From Burkholderiales bacterium (lineage in GTDB: Bacteria; Pseudomonadota; Gammaproteobacteria; Burkholderiales; Burkholderiaceae_C), in the NCBI GenBank assembly GCA_947474415.1, contig CANJKD010000185.1:1-5813 (forward strand): 5,813 nt of DNA, given 5' to 3'. A program made the translations under genes and the position numbers. The stretch's first letter is position 1. Each line of letters begins with the position of its first letter. Below the pieces are notes generated by a model, which worked only from the letters and a program-made list of their open reading frames with translations, did no database searches and was not told where the DNA came from. This document shows, one piece after another, positions 1 through 5,535 of the stretch.

Positions 1-633
1 GATGCCCCACGGCGTCACATTGGTCGACGCGTCGGGTGCCTCGAAATTGCGATAGCCCCACCAGTGGCCGATGCCATTGATGATGCCGGTCGCCATGACC
101 GGAATCCAGAGCATCTGAACCGCCCAGACAGTGACGCCAATGGCACCGAACAACATCAGGTCGATGAGCAGCATCATGCCCACGCCCTGCCAGCTGAAGC
201 GGGTGTAGAGGTTGCGTTCGATCCAGTCGTCGGGCGTGCCCAGGCCGTATTTGGCGATGGTCTCCTTGACCTTCGACTCGACACGATAGAGTTCCACGCC
301 GGTCAGCAACAAGGCCTTGATGCCGCGTATTTGCGGGCTGTGCGGATCATCGACGGTCTCGCACTTGGCGTGGTGCTTGCGGTGCACCGCCACGAACTCC
401 TTGGTCACCATGCCGGTGGTCAGCCACAGCCACAGCCGGAAGAAGTGCGAAGGAATCGCATGCAGGTCAAGGGCCCGGTGTGCTTGCGCGCGGTGCAGGA
501 AGATCGTCACGGCGGAGATCGTCACATGCGTCATCCCGAGCGTGATCAGCAATACCTGCCACCAAGCCAGATCAAGCAGGCCGTGAGCCAGCACGTTGAT
601 CGATGCATCCCAAATCGACATCAGCGAATCCAT
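1..633 (-). CDS. Membrane fatty-acid (acyl-CoA type) desaturase, N-terminal 211 residues, C-terminus cut by the window edge
   Basis: This is a membrane-bound di-iron fatty-acid desaturase, expected to introduce a cis double bond into acyl chains at the inner membrane. Translating the minus strand from the ATG at 631-633 gives an unbroken frame to base 1. Histidine box I (HRAQAH) is at residues 47-52 and box II (HRKHH) at 84-88. A GIGHWWGYRNFE segment follows at about 187-198, as in delta-9-like desaturases. Box III (HxxHH) should follow within a few dozen residues and lies outside the window. Hydrophobic stretches lie around residues 15-46, 65-77 and 150-186. The start is supported by an AAGG just upstream and a TACAAT -10 box about 38 bases away. 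The fold and chemistry are clear. Position specificity (delta-9 or other) and acyl carrier (CoA, ACP or phospholipid) cannot be decided here. Confidence 0.93.
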   Translation of the reverse strand, partial: MDSLMSIWDASINVLAHGLLDLAWWQVLLITLGMTHVTISAVTIFLHRAQAHRALDLHAIPSHFFRLWLWLTTGMVTKEFVAVHRKHHAKCETVDDPHSPQIRGIKALLLTGVELYRVESKVKETIAKYGLGTPDDWIERNLYTRFSWQGVGMMLLIDLMLFGAIGVTVWAVQMLWIPVMATGIINGIGHWWGYRNFEAPDASTNVTPWGI

Positions 634-664
634 GTGTACCTTTTTTGCCCCGTGAACAGACGGA

Positions 665-700
665 CCATCGATTGTAAATGGCGCCCCTGCGCTAAACCCT
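665..700 (-). promoter_or_regulatory. Probable sigma-70-type promoter of the desaturase gene
   Basis: The minus strand reads TACAAT at 676-671, one mismatch from the -10 consensus. It lies 37 bases upstream of the desaturase ATG, giving a predicted leader of about 30 nt. The leader contains an A6 run followed by GGTAC, in which AAGG may act as a weak ribosome binding site. No good -35 hexamer is seen 15-18 bases upstream; the best is GT-rich sequence around 692-700. The promoter may therefore depend on an activator or on a poor -35. Confidence 0.5.
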
Positions 701-718
701 CTGAATTGACGGCCTTGC

Positions 719-729
719 GTGTGACACAC
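719..729. promoter_or_regulatory. GTGTG-A-CACAC palindrome upstream of the desaturase promoter (possible operator)
   Basis: This is a perfect 5+5 bp palindrome around one central base, in the 156-base gap between the methyltransferase stop and the desaturase start. Its centre is about 50 bases upstream of the -10 box, where an activator or repressor could bind. No regulator is encoded nearby and I do not recognise the motif as a known site, so a role is inference. Confidence 0.2.
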
Positions 730-748
730 TGGGTTATCTCAAGCGGAG

Positions 749-768
749 TCGGCCAGTATCAAGGCCGA
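749..768 (-). terminator. Weak hairpin downstream of the RsmB-family gene
   Basis: TCGGCC at 749-754 and GGCCGA at 763-768 form a perfect 6-bp stem with an 8-base loop. It starts 21 bases past the methyltransferase stop codon in the direction of transcription. No U-run follows, so it is not a canonical intrinsic terminator. It could protect a 3' end or be incidental in GC-rich DNA. Confidence 0.25.
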
Positions 769-789
769 GCCGGCAGATTCAGCCCGCAA

Positions 790-2049
790 TCAGTGCCGTT
801 CCCACACCGCCGCGAAGAAGCCGTCGGTCGCGTGTCGGTGTGGCCACAAGCGCAAGCAGTCTCCGCGCACCAGTGTTTCGGCCTCGCCGATGTGGGCGCG
901 CGTCAGCACCTCAACGGCCGGCATCACCTTGAATTGCCCGGCATTCGCGGCGCTGAATGCATCGGCGATGCCCTCGTTCTCGACGTCCAGCAGGCTGCAG
1001 GTTGCATAGACCAACCGCCCGCCGGGCTTCACGAGCCGCGCCGCGCTCGCCAGGATCGCGGCCTGCTTCACGCCCAGTTCCGCCACCGACTGGGGCGTCT
1101 GGCGCCACTTCAAGTCCGGGTTGCGGCGCAGCGTACCCAGCCCGGAACACGGCGCGTCGACCAGCACCCGGTCGAGCTTGCCCGCCAGCCGCTTGACGCG
1201 TTCGTCGCGCTCGTGGGCGATCTGCGCCGGGAACACATTCGACAGCCCGCTGCGCGCCAGCCGCGGCTTCAGCGAAGCGAGCCGGTGCCCTGAAGTGTCA
1301 AACGCGTACAAGCGCCCGGTGTTGCGCATTTCGGCGCCCAGCGCCAGCGTCTTGCCCCCCGCGCCGGCGCAGAAGTCCATCACCATCTCGCCGCGCTTCG
1401 CACCGACCATCAACGCAAGCAACTGGCTGCCCTCGTCCTGCACTTCCACATCGCCGCGCATGAATACGTCGAGCTTGTGCAGCGCCGGCTTGCCGGCGAT
1501 GCGCAGGCCCAGCGGCGAAAAGGGCGTGGCCAACGCCTCGACGCCTTCGGCCTTGAACGCCGCGATCACGTCGTCGCGGCGGGCCTTGAAGGTGTTGACG
1601 CGAAGGTCCAGCGGCGCGCTGGCGTTCATGCTGTTGACGAGCGGCCAGAACTCGTCTCCCATGGACTGGCGCAGGATTTCGGCCAGCCATTCCGGCAGGT
1701 TGTGGCGCAGTTTCTCGGGCAGCGCCGAACGATCAACCGCGCTGACCTGCGCGAGCCACTGCTGCTCTGTTTCGGTCATCGCGGCACGCAGAAAGCCCTC
1801 ATTGCCCTGCCACGCCAGCAACGCAAGCCGGCGCTCGATCTCGCCCTTGCCGGACTGCGCCAGGTGCTGGAACAGAGGGCGCTGGCGCAGCACGGCGTAG
1901 GTGGTCTCGGCGAGCGTGTGGCGCTCGCGTTGACCCAGCGTGCGGTACTCTCGAAAAAAGTCAGATACCACACCATCGGCGGGGTGCTGCAACTGCAGCA
2001 CGCGGTGCAGCAGTTCGGTGGCGAGTTCGACAAGGGCGTTCGGGTGCAT
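790..2049 (-). CDS. RsmB/NOP-family SAM-dependent rRNA (cytosine-C5)-methyltransferase
   Basis: This 419-residue protein should transfer a methyl group from SAM to C5 of a cytosine in RNA, most likely 16S rRNA as RsmB does at C967. The SAM-binding motif I is DFCAGAGGKT at 225-234 and an acidic D251 follows. The two cysteines of RNA m5C methyltransferases are both present: C301 in motif IV (DAPCSG, 298-303) and C351 in motif VI (TCS, 350-352). The N-terminal 130 residues are helical and may be a diverged NusB-like domain, followed by the family's LRVNTFKA segment at 149-156. Length is close to E. coli RsmB (429). AAGGA 10 bases before the ATG supports this start. The canonical rsmB often sits with fmt/def. 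That context is absent, so this may be an RsmB paralogue with another target cytosine, and I leave the symbol blank. Confidence 0.93.
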   Translation of the reverse strand: MHPNALVELATELLHRVLQLQHPADGVVSDFFREYRTLGQRERHTLAETTYAVLRQRPLFQHLAQSGKGEIERRLALLAWQGNEGFLRAAMTETEQQWLAQVSAVDRSALPEKLRHNLPEWLAEILRQSMGDEFWPLVNSMNASAPLDLRVNTFKARRDDVIAAFKAEGVEALATPFSPLGLRIAGKPALHKLDVFMRGDVEVQDEGSQLLALMVGAKRGEMVMDFCAGAGGKTLALGAEMRNTGRLYAFDTSGHRLASLKPRLARSGLSNVFPAQIAHERDERVKRLAGKLDRVLVDAPCSGLGTLRRNPDLKWRQTPQSVAELGVKQAAILASAARLVKPGGRLVYATCSLLDVENEGIADAFSAANAGQFKVMPAVEVLTRAHIGEAETLVRGDCLRLWPHRHATDGFFAAVWERH

Positions 2050-2069
2050 CCCGGGATTATCCTTGCCAG

Positions 2070-2333
2070 ATGACCCTCAACGCCGATGACACCGACACCC
2101 CCGACCTGACGGCCCTGCCCGCCACCCCGCTGGGCCGCTCCCGCCACGACAAGGGCGGCGCGGACGAAGTCATCGGTGTGGCGCGCCACAGTGAAACCCA
2201 CGAGCCGCTGGTGGTCTACCGCCCACTCTACAACGCCTCTGGCTGGTGGGTGCGGCCGCACGCGATGTTCTTCGAGGACGTGCTGATCGACGGCGTCACC
2301 CGGCCGCGCTTCACCCGTTTGATGCCACCGTGA
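2070..2333 (+). CDS. DUF1653 domain protein (87 aa, unknown function)
   Basis: This is a small soluble protein that I recognise as DUF1653 from the order of its motifs. After a short acidic N-terminus come G-R-x-R-H-x-KGG at about 22-30, then GVARHSET at 36-43, VVYRPLY at 48-54, and WWVRPHAMFFE at 59-69, ending in a proline/arginine tail. The family is a small fold of unknown function. The ATG lies only 20 bases from the divergent methyltransferase start and lacks a clear Shine-Dalgarno sequence. A GATTAT at 2055-2060 could be a -10 that would put the transcript start only a few bases before the ATG. Its stop overlaps the GTG start of the DUF1345 gene, so the two are probably coexpressed. Confidence 0.85.
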   Translation: MTLNADDTDTPDLTALPATPLGRSRHDKGGADEVIGVARHSETHEPLVVYRPLYNASGWWVRPHAMFFEDVLIDGVTRPRFTRLMPP

Positions 2334-2998
2334 AAGCGCTCGCGCGCAAACTGCGCAGCCACCTGCAGGCGCACCCTCACCTCGTGTTCAGTGGCCTGGC
2401 GGGCGCCGTTGCCGCTTTGGCTGCCCCGGGCATCGACAGCCTCGTGAGCCGTTGCCTGCTGGGCTGGAATACGGGTGTCTGGCTGTACCTGGTGTGGACC
2501 ACCTTTACCATGCTGCGCTCCGACGCGAAACGCCTCAAGCGCGTTGCACAAGCGCAGGCCGAAGGCGCCCGCACGGTGCTGACCATCGTGGCCTTCGCTG
2601 CGCTGGCCAGCCTGGGCGCGGTCATCATGGAACTGTCGGCGGCGAAGGCTGCGGCCCATGGCCACAAGCTGCTGCCGGTGCTGTTCACGCTGAGCACGGT
2701 GTTCGGTTCATGGCTGCTGGTGCCCACGCTGTTCTCGTTGAACTATGCGAGCCAATACCACGTGAAAGACAACGACAGTGGCGGCATCCGGTTTCCCGAC
2801 GAAACCGCGAACTTCGAACCCGACTACAGCGACTTCCTTTACTTCTCGTTCACCATTGCCGTGGCTTCGCAGACCGCCGATGTGGTCATCACGAACCGCT
2901 CGGTGCGCCGCCTGGTGTTGCTGCAGTCGATGCTGTCCTTCGTGTTCAACACGGCGATCATGGCGTTCACCATCAACATGGCGGCCAGCCTGCTCTGA
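2330..2998 (+). CDS. DUF1345 multi-pass inner-membrane protein (222 aa)
   Basis: This is a DUF1345-family integral membrane protein of unknown function. Hydrophobic segments lie near residues 17-34, 41-62, 82-103, 114-138, 168-187 and 193-221. A polar basic loop (RSDAKRLKR, 63-71) follows the second. The family signature is the C-terminal half: a loop with PDYSDFLYFSFT (164-175), then a SQTADVVITNR-type stretch (180-190) and a final helix with FNTAIMAFTINMAA (206-219). I chose the GTG at 2330-2332, which overlaps the DUF1653 stop as GTGA and gives a short basic N-terminus before the first helix. An in-frame ATG at 2246 would add 28 arginine-rich residues that merely read through DUF1653 and is unlikely. 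No Shine-Dalgarno sequence is seen, as expected for translational coupling. Transport or stress roles would be guesses. Confidence 0.88.
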   Translation: MKALARKLRSHLQAHPHLVFSGLAGAVAALAAPGIDSLVSRCLLGWNTGVWLYLVWTTFTMLRSDAKRLKRVAQAQAEGARTVLTIVAFAALASLGAVIMELSAAKAAAHGHKLLPVLFTLSTVFGSWLLVPTLFSLNYASQYHVKDNDSGGIRFPDETANFEPDYSDFLYFSFTIAVASQTADVVITNRSVRRLVLLQSMLSFVFNTAIMAFTINMAASLL

Positions 2999-3014
2999 GT
3001 TCGTTTCAGAGCAG
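2990..3014. terminator. Shared hairpin containing the convergent stop codons of the DUF1345 gene and purN
   Basis: CTGCTCTGA at 2990-2998 and its exact reverse complement TCAGAGCAG at 3006-3014 form a 9-bp perfect stem with a 7-base loop (2999-3005). The inner end of each arm is the TGA stop of one gene, so both genes end in the same Leu-Leu-stop codons read from opposite strands. Neither side has a clear U-run. It is a plausible bidirectional 3'-end structure between converging transcripts, but efficient intrinsic termination is not proven by sequence. Confidence 0.5.
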
Positions 3015-3629
3015 CTGCGGCTCGCAAAGCGCGTGGCTGACGACGCCATCTTTCACGCTGAGCAGCCCTTGCACCAGCCAACCGACCGCTCGCGGGTACA
3101 TCACATGCTCGCGTTCGAGCACACGCGCTGCCAGCGATGCGGGCGTGTCGCCCGGCAGCACCGGCACCACTGCCTGCGCGATGATCGGCCCGTGATCCAG
3201 TTCGGGCGTCACGAAGTGCACCGTCGCGCCGGCCACCTTGCACCCCGCTTCGATAGCGCGCCGGTGTGTTTGGAGGCCGGTGAAAGCCGGCAGCAGGGAC
3301 GGGTGGACATTCACCATGCGGCCCTCGAAGCGGCGCACGAAGGCATCACCGAGGATGCGCATGAAGCCCGACAGCACGACCATATCGGGTGCGAAAGATT
3401 CGATCACCTGCGCCAGTTCGTTGTCGAAGGCATCGCGCGAATCGAATGCCTTGTGATCGATGGTGGCCGTGGCGATGCCCTGCGCGCGCGCGAACACCAG
3501 ACCAGCCGCATCGGCCCGGTTGCTCAGCACGGCTTTGACGCGCGCCTTCCAGCCCTCAGTGGCGCAGGCCCGTACGATGGCCTCCATGTTCGAGCCCTGG
3601 CCCGAGATCAGGATGACGATGTTCTTCAT
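3006..3629 (-). CDS. purN: Phosphoribosylglycinamide formyltransferase 1 (GAR transformylase)
   Basis: PurN transfers the formyl group from 10-formyl-tetrahydrofolate to GAR, giving FGAR, the third step of de novo purine synthesis in the cytoplasm. The 207-residue length fits the family (E. coli 212). The phosphate-binding SGQGSN is at residues 9-14. The catalytic triad is intact: N107 and H109 in NVHPSLLPAF, and D145 in TPELDHGPII, matching E. coli N106, H108 and D144. The folate-side FMRIL segment is at 89-93. The ATG follows trpS by 58 bases on the same strand, with only a poor ribosome binding site, so readthrough from trpS is possible. No separate promoter is obvious in the gap. The gene ends 7 bases from the convergent DUF1345 stop. 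Confidence 0.98.
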   Translation of the reverse strand: MKNIVILISGQGSNMEAIVRACATEGWKARVKAVLSNRADAAGLVFARAQGIATATIDHKAFDSRDAFDNELAQVIESFAPDMVVLSGFMRILGDAFVRRFEGRMVNVHPSLLPAFTGLQTHRRAIEAGCKVAGATVHFVTPELDHGPIIAQAVVPVLPGDTPASLAARVLEREHVMYPRAVGWLVQGLLSVKDGVVSHALCEPQLL

Positions 3630-3687
3630 GGCCGCTGCCGGCCATGCGTCAGGCCACGCACGAGACCACGCGCGGTGACGAGTCGCA

Positions 3688-5034
3688 TCACGCCGCAGCG
3701 AGAACAGCCAGCGCGTCCGCCACGTCTTGCACGCTCACACCCTCGCCGCGCTGCACCGGCGCCCCGGCGAGCGCCGCCGCGCCATCGGACTTGAGTCGCG
3801 CCACCCACTGGCCGGCGTCGCGGCCGGCATCGAACGCGGCGCTCTGCAGCAGCAACCGGCCATCGGCCGCCGCGAGCTTGAAGTAGAAGCGGCCATCGGT
3901 TTCGCGGTATTGCTTGAACACCGGCAAGGCCGCCTTCGCCTTCACCGTCGCACCGACCGTCAACGTCGCCGATGCGGTAGTCGATGCGACGATGGATGCG
4001 CTCAGCGGCGCACCTACCGCCACCATGCGCCGCAGCCCCACTGCCTCGCGCAATTCACGCAGCAGCGGCGCGGCCACCGCACGCGCCTTGATCGCACCTT
4101 CGATCAGCGTCTCCTCGATGCGCTCGGGGTGCGCCATCAGGTCGGCATAGCGCGCGCGCATCGGCCCCAGGTCGCGTTCGATGCGCTCAGCCACACGCTG
4201 CTTCGCGTCGCCCCAACCCAGGCCGGACTTCAGATCGGCGCGCAGCGAAGCACGCTCGGCATCACTGGCGAAGGCGTCGAAGATGGCGACGAGTTGAGAG
4301 GCATCGGCGTCCTTCGGCTCGCCCGGCAGCCGCGAGTCGGTGACGACGCGGGCGATCGCCTCGCGCAGCCCCTTGGCACCGCCCTCGAACAGCGGAATCG
4401 TGTTGTCGTAGCTCTTCGACATCTTGCGGCCATCGAGCCCCGGCAGCATCGCGACGCGTTCGTCGATGTTCGCCTCGGGCAGCACGAACAGTTCGCGGCC
4501 CAGCCCGAACAGGTGGTTGAAGCGCTGCGCGATGTCGCGCGCCATCTCGATGTGCTGCACCTGGTCGCGCCCGACCGGCACGCGGTGCGCGTTGAACATC
4601 AGGATGTCAGCCGCCATCAGGATCGGATAGCTGAACAAGCCCATCGTGATGCCGGCGTCGACATCGTCGCCACTCATCAGGTTCGCGTCGGCGGCGGCCT
4701 TGTAGGCATGCGAGCGGTTCATCAAGCCCTTCGCCGTCACGCAGGTCAGCAGCCAGGTCAACTCAGGAATTTCGACGATGTCGCTCTGGCGATAGAACGT
4801 GACGCGTGAGGTGTCGAGCCCCGCCGCCAGCCAGGTGGCGGCGATCTCCAGCCGCGAGCGCTCGATGCGCGCCGGTTCGTCGCACTTGATCAGCGCGTGG
4901 TAGTCGGCGAGGAAGAAGAAGCTCTCGACTCCCGGCTCCTCGCTCGCCGCGATCGCCGGGCGGATCGCCCCGACGTAGTTGCCCAGGTGCGGCGTGCCGC
5001 TGGTCGTGATGCCGGTGAGAACGCGTTCGGTCAT
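3688..5034 (-). CDS. trpS: Tryptophanyl-tRNA synthetase with a C-terminal DUF1508-like extension
   Basis: This class Ic synthetase activates tryptophan with ATP and charges tRNA-Trp in the cytoplasm. The HIGH-equivalent PHLGN is at residues 15-19 and a perfect KMSKS at 204-208. Between them lie the TrpRS segments YPILMAADILM (136-146) and GRDQVQHIEMARDIAQRFN (155-173). The catalytic and helical parts end near residue 337, about the full length of many bacterial TrpRS (330-340). An Ala/Ser/Thr/Val-rich linker (about 338-370) follows, then a compact domain at about 371-417. The domain's pattern FKQYRETDGRFYFKL, then DGRLLLQS and a gapped GRDAGQWVARLK, resembles DUF1508 (YegP). I recall similar tails on other betaproteobacterial TrpRS proteins, so this is probably a lineage trait. 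The start ATG has a weak ribosome binding site; a nearby ATG at 5053 is out of frame. Confidence 0.97.
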   Translation of the reverse strand: MTERVLTGITTSGTPHLGNYVGAIRPAIAASEEPGVESFFFLADYHALIKCDEPARIERSRLEIAATWLAAGLDTSRVTFYRQSDIVEIPELTWLLTCVTAKGLMNRSHAYKAAADANLMSGDDVDAGITMGLFSYPILMAADILMFNAHRVPVGRDQVQHIEMARDIAQRFNHLFGLGRELFVLPEANIDERVAMLPGLDGRKMSKSYDNTIPLFEGGAKGLREAIARVVTDSRLPGEPKDADASQLVAIFDAFASDAERASLRADLKSGLGWGDAKQRVAERIERDLGPMRARYADLMAHPERIEETLIEGAIKARAVAAPLLRELREAVGLRRMVAVGAPLSASIVASTTASATLTVGATVKAKAALPVFKQYRETDGRFYFKLAAADGRLLLQSAAFDAGRDAGQWVARLKSDGAAALAGAPVQRGEGVSVQDVADALAVLAAA

Positions 5035-5095
5035 GTGAAGCTGCTTGATTCATTCACCGCTGAGTGGCGGGGTTGACAGGGTTCGGGATAGAGAA

Positions 5096-5111
5096 GCCTC
5101 ACCGCAGAGGC
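5096..5111 (-). terminator. Weak hairpin in the trpS leader
   Basis: GCCTC at 5096-5100 and GAGGC at 5107-5111 make a 5-bp stem with a 6-base loop. On the minus strand the stem is followed by TTCTCT. It lies downstream of the glutaredoxin-like gene and about 62 bases before trpS. It could be a weak terminator for the upstream pair or a leader structure for trpS. The stem is short and the U-run is broken by C residues, so support is modest. Confidence 0.25.
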
Positions 5112-5112
5112 C

Positions 5113-5160
5113 GTTGCTTGCGCGGGTTGCTTGTGGGTTGCCTGCGCGTTGCCTGTGCGG
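5113..5160. repeat. Four tandem GTTGC(T/C)TG(C/T)G-type repeats between the glutaredoxin-like gene and trpS
   Basis: Four imperfect units start at 5113, 5126, 5137 and 5148 (13, 11, 11 and 13 bases). All begin GTTGC and follow GTTGCYTGYGCGG with small deletions. The plus strand has no A across 5109-5165, so RNA made from the minus strand, the direction of the flanking genes, has no U over those 57 nt. In the 48-base core the minus strand counts 21 C, 16 A, 11 G and 0 T. GGCCG at 5109-5113 and CGGCC at 5158-5162 are inverted and bracket the tract. The whole 129-base gap (5035-5163) contains no gene. Confidence 0.7.
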
Positions 5161-5163
5161 CCC

Positions 5164-5529
5164 TCAGGCGCCGGCCAGCGCATCAGCCACCACCTGCGCG
5201 TTGAAGCCGAGCAGCCGCAGGCCCCTGACCACCATCACTGGCGTGCCCGGCGCCATCAGCGCGTTGTATTGCGCGGCACAGCGCTCGTCGCGCTCGATGA
5301 AGCACTCGGTGAACGGCACCTGATTGGCGTTGAACCAGGCCCGCGCGGCGGCGCAATAAGTGCAAGTCACCGAGGCGATCATGAAGATGTCACCCGGCTT
5401 CGCGCTGGCCGCCACCTGTGCACCGAGGCGCGAACGCGTCCAGGCTTCGATGCCCTGCATGGCCGCACCAATGCCCAGCACCAGTGCCACGAGCACCAGT
5501 ACCGAACGCAGCCGCGAGCGCTTGGCCAT
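5164..5529 (-). CDS. Membrane-anchored glutaredoxin/thioredoxin-fold protein with a CTYC motif
   Basis: This 121-residue protein has a basic N-terminus (MAKRSRLR), one hydrophobic segment at about 9-25, and then a small thioredoxin-fold domain. The redox motif CTYC is at residues 56-59 after a beta strand (DIFMIASVT). The fold's cis-proline is in GTPVMVV (P97), and a GLRLLGFN turn precedes the last helix. The charge pattern (four basic residues before the helix) suggests the domain faces the periplasm, either anchored or with an uncleaved signal. Two more cysteines (C76, C84) lie after the active site. The likely role is thiol-disulfide exchange or glutathione-linked reduction; the partner is unknown. 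The ATG is 6 bases after the RidA-family stop, so the two genes are probably one transcript with coupled translation. Confidence 0.82.
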   Translation of the reverse strand: MAKRSRLRSVLVLVALVLGIGAAMQGIEAWTRSRLGAQVAASAKPGDIFMIASVTCTYCAAARAWFNANQVPFTECFIERDERCAAQYNALMAPGTPVMVVRGLRLLGFNAQVVADALAGA

Positions 5530-5535
5530 GGCGCT

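Noticed and set aside
706..711. TTGACG on the plus strand, -35-like
   Set aside because: The only -10-like sequence downstream is about 22 bases away, and no plus-strand gene follows.
64..1293. A 409-codon open frame on the plus strand
   Set aside because: It lies antisense across both the desaturase and the methyltransferase genes and the gap between them. Its translation is rich in Arg, Gln and His with no recognisable domain, as expected for the complement of GC-rich coding DNA.
1121..1900. A 259-codon open frame on the plus strand opposite the RsmB-family gene
   Set aside because: It is Ser/Arg/Ala-rich, antisense to a gene with intact motifs, and has no domain or ribosome binding site.
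2246..2329. An ATG start for the DUF1345 protein at 2246
   Set aside because: The extra residues are a frame-shifted reading of DUF1653 and do not resemble the family N-terminus. The GTG at 2330 overlaps the upstream stop and fits better.
3727..4809. A 360-codon open frame on the plus strand opposite trpS
   Set aside because: It is fully antisense to an unmistakable trpS, has low-complexity Arg/His/Gln composition and shows no family motif.
5051..5053. Upstream ATG as an alternative trpS start
   Set aside because: It is out of frame with the synthetase by one base and reads a meaningless peptide.
5073..5078. TTGACA on the plus strand, a perfect -35 hexamer
   Set aside because: No -10 lies at suitable spacing and no plus-strand gene follows.
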